Position numbers and translations under genes: made by a program
From: Paraescarpia echinospica
Taxonomy: Eukaryota > Annelida > Polychaeta > Sabellida > Siboglinidae
Length of the DNA stretch: 64,000 bases
NCBI GenBank assembly: GCA_020002185.1
Contig: CM034537.1
Coordinates: 7,655,650-7,719,649, forward strand
Direction of reading: 5' to 3'
Notes under the pieces: generated by a model
What the model was told of the DNA's origin: nothing
Database searches by the model: none
Seen by the model: only the letters and a program-made list of their open reading frames with translations
Shown: one piece after another, positions 36,116-47,900 of the stretch
How positions within the stretch are numbered: position 1 is the first letter of the stretch
Layout of the letters: each line of letters starts with the position of its first letter

Positions 36116-36640
36116 GAAGGTGGACTGTGCGAGTCCTGCTCTCACTTCAGCACTGATCTCGACCTACCTACCTACCTTCTTTAGCAGTTACATGTTTGCT
36201 TGCATTTGAAGCATTGTTTTGTCATCAATATTTAAATGGTTGGTTAAAGGAGGCAGAGGTTGTGTGGGTGTCAGCTGGTAATATGTCACTATACTCTGTA
36301 GCTGTAGAGCTTGATGTGCTGTTGACATGTTATAATGTCATTTTAGTTTACCATACAACTCTTGTACTCTGGTGTACTTTTATGATATGCTATGCTGAAT
36401 GGCTCTGCGCAGTAGCTTATATTCACCTGCAGTATCCATAGGTGTGCTACCCATAGACAGGTCCATAGCTTGTATGGATAGCAACTGAGGATGGTATGGA
36501 TCCTACTGTCTAGTTTCTTTAATATAGCTAGTCTTGGTAACCATTTGAAGAATTTACTTGCAATGTCATTGCCATCAAACTACCAAGATGTACCATAGTG
36601 TTTCACGTCAGAATAAAGGCTTTTAACTATAGCAATCAGT
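36116..36640 (+). other. ACIN1: ACIN1 3' UTR with poly(A) signal
   Basis: Non-coding sequence after the stop. A canonical AATAAA lies at 36612-36617, so the mRNA probably ends near 36.63 kb. No other structure noted. Confidence 0.6.
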
Positions 36641-36879
36641 TGTGTCTGTAGTATCTAGTAATGTATAGTAGACGTGCTACTATAAGAAAATTAAACATTA
36701 CAAACATTGCCTTGCATATTTATTTCTCTATAACTAACGTTATATATATTTAATATGTACACGTATGTATACAGAATGCACACACAAGTACACACCTACC
36801 CAGGGGTACATTTGCAGTAGTTTTCTAGTTAATATATAAATAACACAAATATTCACTGGACATATACCATAAACATTGA

Positions 36880-37422
36880 TATACTGGCTGTATACACTAC
36901 ACATCAGACACACTGTTAAACATACTGTGACCATATACACTACACATCAGACACACTGTTAAACATACTGTGACCATATACACTACACATCAGACACACT
37001 GTTAAACATACTGTGACCATATACACTACACATCAGACACACTGTTAAACATACTGTGACCATATACACTACACATCAGACACACTGTTAAACATACTGT
37101 GACCATATACACTACACATCAGACACACTGTTAAACATACTGTGACCATATACACTACACATCAGACACACTGTTAAACATACTGTGACCATATACACTA
37201 CACATCAGACACACTGTTAAACATACTGTGACCATATACACTACACATCAGACACACTGTTAAACATACTGTGACCATATACACTACACATCAGACATAC
37301 TGTGACCATATACACTACACATCAGACCCACTGTTAAACATACTGTGACCATATACACTACACATCAGACACACTGTTAAACATACTGTGACCATATACA
37401 CTACACATCAGACAGTCTGTGA
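36880..37422. repeat. 43-bp minisatellite, about 12 copies, intergenic
   Basis: Units contain catatacactacacatcaga and cacactgttaaacatactgt. Very homogeneous. Lies between the 3' ends of ACIN1 and CEP89, next to the Helitron-like element. Confidence 0.95.
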
Positions 37423-37429
37423 CAACACA

Positions 37430-38201
37430 TCTATATTATAAAACAGTTTGTTCTCTGTTTGTTTGTGGCCCCACATCGCCATCAGTTTTGCATGTATCGG
37501 GCTGAAATTTTGCATGTGATCTAGCAGGCCCATTGAGATGGTTCATAGATTTAGACATTTTCGAAATTCGTCCAGGGGTAGAGAATGTGAGGGGGCTCAA
37601 TATTTGAAAAGGCTGTACGTGGAGTTCCAGCCACAGAATTTAATGTTTTTCTATATCAGTGTAAAGATAATTATGCCATCTATAAATATGTTGCTAGATG
37701 CAGAAATTTTGAATGTTATTGATGTTTGAAAATCCTCAGCGCTTAACATGCACCAGGTCTATCTGTCACTGATCACGTCCGCACGCTTATAAGTAGTGCC
37801 CTCTTTCGCATTTCATACATTTCCTACAGATGGAGCTATGTGTCATTTAGCGTCAAAATTATCGCCCGTCAAGTTAATATATTATAAAAAGTGCATGTCA
37901 AAAGTTATATTGGATAACTAAAAATACAACATCTATATTATAAAACTGTTTGTGCACCCACATCTCCGATAGTTTTTCATGTATTGGGCTGAAATTTCAA
38001 CCCAGCATCCGCCCTCTGCCTGTTGCTGGTTACATCAGTTAGATGGGTAAGTACGTGCAATTTCTAGCAAAGTGTTGTCCTAACAACTAGGCCTGTGACC
38101 AGTTACAATGTGGGTAGGCTGGACAGATTTGGGATGGTTTTGGGGCGTCTGGTACATATGACTGCCTTTTTTTCCTGGGCAATGGCGGGTAACTCGGCTA
38201 G
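37430..38201 (+). mobile_element. Helitron-like non-autonomous element
   Basis: Starts TCTATATTATAAAAC after an A and ends ggcgggtaactcggCTAG before a T, fitting Helitron ends (5' TC, 3' CTRR, insertion between A and T). A second 5' end (tctatattataaaactg) lies at 37932, so two left ends share one right end. No Rep/helicase coding. Confidence 0.6.
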
Positions 38202-38209
38202 TACAAATT

Positions 38210-38325
38210 AGACATCCTGTGGCAACAGACACTACACAATAAACAGTCTATGGCAACAGACACTACACATTAGAGAGTCTGTGGCAACAGACAATACACA
38301 TTAGACGGTCTGTGATATTAAACAC
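38210..38325. repeat. ~29-bp minisatellite, 4 copies
   Basis: Units share ctgtggcaacagacactaca and cattaga. Resembles the word at 37415-37428 on the other side of the Helitron-like element, so the element seems to have split or joined this array. Confidence 0.75.
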
Positions 38326-38699
38326 AGACAGAAAGTAGACCCTATACACCACACACAAAAACTAAATAATTCATAACCATTCATAACACAATTTGTATCT
38401 GACCTCTTATTAAAACTAAATGAAGCATAACTGGAATGCATGGTCTTGGAGAAGACAGTTTTATGCTGTGTCACCTTTTCCCAAATTGATGTCTATGACT
38501 AAAACATCCAGTTAAATAAAAGTGTAGCTTTACATCGGCAAGGCCATTCTACAATGGCACATCATACTCTACATGTTACCCATCACCACCAGTTCACACA
38601 CGCACACAACTGAACTGTTCACACATGCACACACACCGCATTATATAAAACATGCATGGATATGCAGGCCTAAGCATTTCATATCAGTTTCATTTTATA

Positions 38700-38705
38700 T
38701 TTATT
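38700..38705 (-). promoter_or_regulatory. CEP89: CEP89 poly(A) signal
   Basis: AATAAA on the minus strand, about 70 bases past the CEP89 stop codon, in an A/T-rich stretch. Position fits a short 3' UTR. Confidence 0.5.
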
Positions 38706-38774
38706 ATCTGTGATACAAACACTTAAATTGTATTGCAAGAAGAAAATAAGCTTGTTTGGTAGTTTATCAACTGT

Positions 38775-38931
38775 TTATATTTCGCTGTCACCCTCATCAT
38801 TGTCAGAAAGCGGATCATGTAAGTTTGGGTGTTCTTTCAGTTTCTGTATCGTCTTCGTCACACTTTGCTTCATGCGTCGGTTGTCAGCACTTGTCACCTG
38901 CCACATTGTCTCCAGGTCACACTCCACCTGT
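38775..38931 (-). CDS. CEP89: CEP89 terminal exon with stop
   Basis: Acceptor ctgttgacag|ACAGGTGGAG, phase 2 in, 51 codons and TAA. Encodes QVECDLETMWQVTSADNRRM, then KQSVTKTIQKLKEHPNLHDP and an acidic end (LSDNDEGDSEI). Human CEP89 has LEVIWESTFRENRRI here and a longer tail. The acceptor and 5' coding bases are inside a 36-bp tandem repeat, so in-frame alternative exon starts exist. Confidence 0.9.
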
Positions 38932-41900
38932 CTGTCAACAGATGACAACATGTCACACTCCACCTGTCTGTCAACAGATGACAACAGGTCACACTCCACC
39001 TGTTTATCAACATATGACAACAGTCTACTACAACTCACACTCCACCTGTCTGTTAACAGAAGACAAAATTCAACTACAAGTGAACTCCCTTTAAGACAAG
39101 TATACCATGATGCTTTAAACATCTGCTGGGTTGCAGTTATAAAAGGTCTGATGTGTTTATACCTGGTGTCTAGTGAGGGTTATGTCTTTGAGGTGGTTGT
39201 TCACTGCTCACTGCTGTCAGTGCACAATCCAGGGTACAGGATAAAAAGTAGCAGGAGGGCAGATACAATTAAAAAAGTTTTCCCATATAATGTGTACTTA
39301 CTTTTTCTCGCCAGACAATAACTCGAGCATGTCATCCTTCTCAGCGATGAGGAGACGGAGGTGTTTGAGTTGACGGTCATACTGCTGCTTCTGACGATTC
39401 ATCTCCTCCTCCTGTTCCTTGATCCTGCATTACATGTCACACATGTCAACCTGTCTTACCCTCACTGAGGGCTGCAGTGGCAACAAACTGACAAAGTTTA
39501 CAATCTTTAGTTTCAGATGGACATCAAGATTTGATTATATAAAATCATTGGAACAAATCATTACCTTTCTGTGATATTAAGTTGTGTGATTTGTGTGCTA
39601 TTATATAACTATTTGTGTGCTATTAGATAACTATTATCTATCAAGAGATATTGATTTTGCATACCTGTTGAGAGCTTTGTCCAGGTTCTCGGATAACTTC
39701 AGCTTGTATACCTGTTAAAGGAAGATCATGTGCAACTTGAGGAAACAACAAGCAGGATTTATAGACCATGTGATGAGAAATAAGAGCACCTTGTGACAGC
39801 GGAAAAGATTGGGAGGGATAGAAACAGAGAAATGTTGGTGGTCTAGCATCCTGTCTAGGACTGTTATACGTCACATGTGATTTTGGCAAAAAGAGGGTCA
39901 ATATCAATTAAGCTTGCAGTAGACATGACACCCACTGATAGTGGTATAGTCTTGAGTGTACTTACTCCAAATGGCCTCTTCATGGGCAAATGCGTATACA
40001 TATGTATTTGTGTGTAATTGTATATGTTTGTTTGTATCACAGTTTCAAGTAAAATACATGACATTATTATATTTTATTTTAATGTCTCCAATATATTTTT
40101 ATTTATTCTTTTATTATTTGCATTGCACACATGTTAAAACTCTCAACATGATGAGGTTATGTAGTATATGAAAGAAGAAGATATTGTGGCAGTATAATGT
40201 TCATAAGGTTGTTTTATTTTGTACAAGAAGGTACGTTATGTTGCATACATCTATCTAGTGTCAGCCAGCCAAGTTTGTTTAGGAGGTAAGTTATGCTAGT
40301 TGGTATTAGAATAAACAGGTCTGCAGGGGGTTGTGTGGCCCAACTGACCAGATACTGTGATGTTTTTTCCAAAAGCAAACACAACTTAATGATGACAAAG
40401 TATCATGCTGTTTAACTGAAGATTTAGTACCTTGAATTTATGCACCATCTTCACGAGCTCAGCCTTGTCTCCTATGACACTGCTCAATGTTGCTTTGTTG
40501 TTCTCTGCCTGCTCCAGAACCTGTCACCAGAGGCCACAGTCATAACACTGTCATCAAAGGCCACAGTCACAACACTGTCATCAGATGTCACAGTCACGAC
40601 ACTGTCATCAGAAGCCACAGTCACAACACTGTCATCAGAGGCCACAGTCACAACACTGTCATCAGAGGCCACAGTCACAACACCGTCATCAGATGCCACA
40701 GTCACGACACTGTAATCAGAAGCCACAGTCACGACACTGTCATCAGAGGCCATAGTCACAACACTGTCATCAGAGGCCACAGTCACAACACTGTCATCAG
40801 AGGCCACAGTCACAACACTGTCACCAGATGCCACAATCACAACACTGCCATCAGATGCCACAGTCACAACACTGTCATCAGAGGCCACAGTCACGACGCT
40901 GTCATTACATGCCAGTCATGACACTGTCATCAGAGGCCACAGTCACAACATTGTCATCAGACGACATAGTCACAACAGTCATCAGAGGCCACAGTCACAA
41001 CAATGTCATCAGAGGCCACAATCACAACACTGTCATCAGAGGCCACAGACCCAGTTATAACACTGTTACCAGAGGCTACAGTCACGACACTGTCATCAGA
41101 GGCCACAATGACATCACTGTTATTAGAGACCATAGCTATAACAGTCATCAGAGGCCACAGTCATGACACAGTCATCAGAGGCCACAGTGACAACACTGTC
41201 ATCAGAGGCCACTGTGACAACACTGTCATCACCACGAAAATAACCGAGCAAATTGTGTAGACTGAATGTTCCCGAAAACCAGCTATGTTTTGGCATATCC
41301 TAATGTAGGCCGTACATGTTTTTTACAGACATTATTGAAGTGTTATTAAGGAGTGATTATAATTTATCATGGAGAGAGTGAGTGGGACGTATTGGGTGGA
41401 TTTGAAATTATTATTTATTCCTTGTTTCCCCTCCTGATAAGTTATGGCCGCTCCCTGTTTTCAGCAGTTCAGTAAAAGAAATGTAGATCTATGTATCGTC
41501 ACCATAAAGATAATGATCCAAAGTATGACTTTGGAATCCAAAGTCATACTTATCCAAAGTTTGGATAACAGAGCTTAGTGGCGTGGTGTAAAGAGTGAAA
41601 AGCAAAGGCCCAAGAACAGAACCCCAAAAGTGGACAGTGCAACCGAAAACAACACTGTCATCAGAGGCCACAATCACAACATCACAACAGTGTCATCAGA
41701 GGCCACAGTTAAAACACTGTCATCAGAGGCCACAATCTCAACTGTCATCAGAGGCCACAATCACAACATCACAACAGTGTCATCAGAGGCCACAGTTAAA
41801 ACACTGTCATCAGAGGCCACAATCTCAACACTGTCATCAGTGGTCACAATCACAACAGTGTCATCAAAGGCCACAATCACAACATCACAACACTGTCATC

Positions 41901-44900
41901 AGAGGCCACAGTCACAACACTGTCATCAGAGGCCACAGTCACAACACTGTCATCAGAGGTCACAATAACAACAACACAGCACTTATCAGAGGTCACAATC
42001 ACAACACTGTCATCAGAGGCCAGTCACAACACTGTCATTAGAGGCCACAGTCAAAACACCGTCATCAGAGGCCACAGTCACAACACTGTCATCAGAGGCC
42101 ACAGTCACAACACTGTCATCAGAGGCCACAGTCACACCATCATCAGATGCCACAGTCACAACACTGTCATCAGAGGCCACAGTCACAACACTGTCATCAG
42201 AGGCCACAGTGACATCACTGTTATCAGAGGCCATAGTTATAACAGTCATCAGAGGCCACAGTCATGACAACACTATCATCAGAAGTCACTGTCACAACAC
42301 TGTCATCATACGCCACATGTATGACATTACAAAGGTTGACACTAGATATGAAAAGGTTGCTACCTGTACTGTGTACATACAATTGATATTGTACACACAA
42401 AGAGATTGACACAGTACTCACAAAGGCTGACAATATGCACACACTGGTTGACACTGTACACACAAAGGTTGACACAGTACACATACAAAGGTTGACACTG
42501 TTCTGAGACAGTCATTAATGTCTGCCAATCTGTTGTGCACTTACTGCGTTTACGTACGTCTCCATCTCCACCTGACTCTCCTTGGCCTGGCAAACACATG
42601 AGACAGGGAACAGTTGACACCCTCACTGTGGCTAACCCATATAAGTGAAACAAGGAACAGTTGACAAACACCTTCACTGTGGCTCACCCATACAAGTGAA
42701 ACAAGGAACAGTCGACAAACACCCTCACTGTGGCTCACACATACAAATGAAACAGGGAACAGTTGACAAACACCCTCACTGTGGCTCACCCATACAAGTG
42801 AAACAAGGAATTGTCGACAAACACCCTCACTGTGGCTCACACATACAAGTGAAACATGGAACAGTTGACAAACACCCTCACTGTGGCTCACACAAACAAG
42901 TGAAACAAGAAACAGTCGACAAACACCCTCACTGTGGCTCACTCATACAAGTGAAACAAGGAACTGTTGACAAACACCCTCACTGTGGCTCACACATACA
43001 AGTGAAACAAGGAACAGTCGACAAACACCCTTACTGTGGCTCACACATACAAGTGAAACAAGTAACAGTCGACAAACACTCTCACTGTGGCTCACACATA
43101 CAAGTGAAACAAGTAACAGTCGACAAACACCCTCACTGTGGCTCACACATACAAGTGAAACAAGTAACAGTCGACAAACACCCTCACTGTGGGTCACACA
43201 TACAAGTGAAACAAGGAACCGTCGACAAACACCCTCACTGTGGCCCACACATACAAGTGAAACAAGGAACTGTCGACAAACACCCTCACTGTGGCTCACA
43301 CATACAAGTGAAACAAGGAACCGTCGACAAACACCCTCACTGTGGCCCACACATACAAGTGAAACAAGGAACTGTCGACAAACACCCTCACTGTGGCTCA
43401 CACATACAAGTGAAACAAGTAACAGTCGACAAACACCCTCACTGTGGCTCACACATACAAGTGAAACAAGGAACCGTCGACAAACACCCTCACTGTGGCC
43501 CACACATACAAGTGAAACAAGGAACTGTCGACAAACACCCTCACTGTGGCCCACACATACAAGTGAAACATGGAACAGTCGACAAACACCCTCACTGTGG
43601 CTCACACATACAAGTGAAACAAGTAACAGTCGACAAACACCCTCACTGTGGCTCACACATACAAGTGAAACAAGGAACCGTCGACAAACACCCTCACTGT
43701 GGCCCACACATACAAGTGAAACAAGGAACTGTCGACAAACACTCTCACTGTGGCTCACACATACAAGTGAAACAAGTAACAGTCGACAAACACCCTCACT
43801 GTGGCTCACACATACAAGTGAAACAAGGAACCGTCGACAAACACCCTCACTGTGGCCCACACATACAAGTGAAACAAGGAACTGTCGACAAACACCCTCA
43901 CTGTGGCCCACACATACAAGTGAAACATGGAACAGTTGACAAACACCCTCACTGTGGCTCACACATACAAGTGAAACAAGGAACAGTCGACAAACACCCT
44001 CACTGTGGCTCACACATACAAGTGAAACTGGGAACAGTTGACAAACACCCTCACTGTGGCTCACACATACAAGTGAAACAAGGAACTGTCGACAAACACT
44101 CTCATTGTGGCTCACACATACAAGTGAAACAAGGAACTGTCGACAAACACCCTCACTGTGGCTCACCCATACAAGTGAGACAGGGAACAGTTGACAAACA
44201 CCCTCACTGTGGCTCACCCATACAAGTGAAACAAGGAACAGTCGACAAATACCCTCACTGTGGCTCACACATACAAGTGAAACAAGTAACAGTCGACAAA
44301 CACCCTCACTGTGGCTCACCAATACAAGTGAAACAAGGAACAGTCGACAAATACCCTCACTGTGGCTCACACATACAAGTGAAACAAGGAACAGTTGACA
44401 AACACCCTCACTGTGGCCCACACATACAAGTGAAACATGGAACAGTTGACAAACACCCTCACTGTGGCCCACACATACAAGTGAAACATGGAACAGTTGA
44501 CAAACACCCTCACTGTGGCTCACACATACAAGTGAAACTGGGAACAGTTGACAAACACCCTCACTGTGGCTCACACATACAAGTGAAACAAGGAACTGTC
44601 GACAAACACTCTCATTGTGGCTCACACATACAAGTGAAACAAGGAACTGTCGACAAACACCCTCACTGTGGCTCACCCATACAAGTGAGACAGGGAACAG
44701 TTGACAAACACCCTCACTGTGGCTCACCCATACAAGTGAAACAAGGAACAGTCGACAAATACCCTCACTGTGACTCACACATACAAGTGAAACAAGTAAC
44801 AGTCGACAAACACCCTCACTGTGGCTCACCAATACAAGTGAAACAAGGAACAGTCGACAAATACCCTCACTGTGGCTCACACATACAAGTGAAACAAGGA

Positions 44901-47900
44901 ACAGTTGACAAACACCCTCACTGTGGCCCACACATACAAGTGAAACATGGAACAGTTGACAAACACCCTCACTGTGGCCCACACATACAAGTGAAACATG
45001 GAACAGTTGACAAACACCCTCACTGTGGCTCACACATACAAGTGAAACTGGGAACAGTTGACAAACACCCTCACTGTGGCTCACACATACAAGTGAAACA
45101 AGGAACTGTCGACAAACACTCTCATTGTGGCTCACACATACAAGTGAAACAAGGAACTGTCGACAAACACCCTCACTGTGGCTCACCCATACAAGTGAGA
45201 CAGGGAACAGTTGACAAACACCCTCACTGTGGCTCACCCATACAAGTGAAACAAGGAACAGTCGACAAATACCCTCACTGTGGCTCACACATACAAGTGA
45301 AACAAGTAACAGTCGACAAACACCCTCACTGTGGCTCACCAATACAAGTGAAACAAGGAACAGTCGACAAATACCCTCACTGTGGCTCACACATACAAGT
45401 GAAACAAGGAACAGTTGACAAACACCCTCACTGTGGCTCACACATACAAGTGAAACAAGGAACAGTCGACAAATACCCTCACTGTGGCTCACACATACAA
45501 GTGAAACAAGGAACAGTCGACAAACACCCTCACTGTGGCTCACACATACAAGTGAAACAAGGAACTGTCGACAAACACCCTCACTGTGGCTCACACATAC
45601 AAGTGAAACAAGGAACAGTCGACAAACACCCTCACTGTGGCTCACACATACAAGTGAAACAAGGAACAGTCGACAAATACCCTCACTGTGGCTCACACAT
45701 ACAAGTGAAACAAGGAACAGTCGACAAATACCCTCACTGTGGCTCACACATACAAGTGAAACAAGGAACAGTTGACAAACACCCTCACTGTGGCTCACAC
45801 ATACAAGTGAAACAAGGAACTGTCGACAAACACCCTCACTGTGGCTCACACATACAAGTGAAACAAGGAACAGTTGACAAACACCCTCACTGTGGCTCAC
45901 ACATACAAGTGAAACAAGGAACAGTTGACAAACACCCTCACTGTGGCTCACACATACAAGTGAAACAAGTAACAGTCAACAAACACCCTCACTGTGGCTC
46001 ACACATACAAGTGAAACATGGAACAGTCGACAAACACCCTCACTGTGGCTCACACATACAAGTGAAACATGGAACAGTCGACAAACACCCTCACTGTGGC
46101 TCACACAAACAAGTGAAACAAGGAACAGTTGACAAACACCCTCACTGTGGCTCACCCATACAAGTGAAACAAGGAACAGTTGACAAACACCCTCACTGTG
46201 GCTCACACATACAAGTGAAACAAGGAACAGTCGACAAATACCCTCACTGTGGCTCACCCATACAAGTGAAACAAGGAACAGTTGACAAACACCCTCACTG
46301 TGGCTCACACATACAAGTGAAACAAGGAACAGTTGACAAACACCCTCACTGTGGCTCACACATACAAGTGAAACAAGGAACAGTTGACAAACACCCTCAC
46401 TGTGGCTCACCCATACAAGTGAAACAAGGAACAGTTGACAAACACCCTCACTGTGGGTCACACATACAAGTGAAACAAGGAACAGTCGACAAATACCCTC
46501 ACTGTAGCTCACACATACAAGTGAAACAAGGAACAGTTGACAAACACCCTCACTGTGGCTCACACATACAAGTGAAACAAGGAACAGTCGACAAATACCC
46601 TCACTGTGGCTCACACATACAAGTGAAACAAGGAACAGTTGACAAACACCCTCAGTGTGGCTCACACATACAAGTGAAACAAGTAACAGTCGACAAACAC
46701 CCTCACTGTGGCTCACACATACAAGTGAAACATGGAACAGTCGACAAACACCCTCACTGTGGCTCACACATACAAGTGAAACATGGAACAGTCGACAAAC
46801 ACCCTCACTGTGGCTCACACAAACAAGTGAAACAAGGAACAGTTGACAAACACCCTCACTGTGGCTCACCCATACAAGTGAAACAAGGAACAGTTGACAA
46901 ACACCCTCACTGTGGGTCACACAAACAAGTGAAACAAGGAACAGTTGACAAACACCCTCACTGTGGCTCACCCATACAAGTGAAACAAGGAACAGTTGAC
47001 AAACACCCTCACTGTGGGTCACACATACAAGTGAAACAAGGAACAGTTGACAAACACCCTCACTGTGGCTCACCCATACAAGTGAAACAAGGAACTGTCG
47101 ATAAACACCCTCAATGTGGCTCGCCCATACAAGTGAGACAGAGAACAGTTGACAAACACCCTCACTGTGGCTCACCCATACAAGTGAAACAAGGAACATT
47201 TGACAAACACCCTCACTGTGGCTCACACATACAAGTGAAACAAGGAACTGTCGATAAACACTCTCATTGTGGGTCACACATACAAGTGAAACAAGGAACA
47301 GTTGACAAACACCCTCACTGTGGCTCACACATACAAGTGAAACAAGGAACAGTTGACAAACACCCTCACTGTGGGTCACACATACAAGTGAAACAAGGAA
47401 CAGTTGACAAACACCCTCACTGTGGCTCACCCATACAAGTGAAACAAGGAACTGTCGATAAACACCCTCAATGTGGCTCACACATACAAGTGAAACAAGG
47501 AACATTTGACAAACACCCTCACTGTGGCTCACACATACAAGTAAAACAAGGAACATTTGACAAACACCCTCACTGTGGCTCACACATACAAGTGAAACAA
47601 GGAACAGTCGACAAACACACTCACTGTGGCTCACACATACAAGTGAAACAAGGAACAGTCGACAAACACCCTCACTGTGGCTCACACATACAAGTGAAAC
47701 AAGGAACAGTCGACAAACACCCTCACTGTGGCTCACACATACAAGTGAAACAAGGAACAGTCGACAAACACCCTCACTGTGGCTCACCCATACAAGTGAA
47801 ACAAGGAACAGTCGACAAACACCCTCACTGTGGCTCACCCATACAAGTGAAACAAGGAACAGTCGACAAACACCCTCACTGTGGCTCACCCATACAAGTG

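Noticed and set aside
35982..36209. 75-codon plus-strand ORF overlapping the last ACIN1 exon
   Set aside because: Different frame from the exon that continues the Acinus R/D tail; no similarity recognised.
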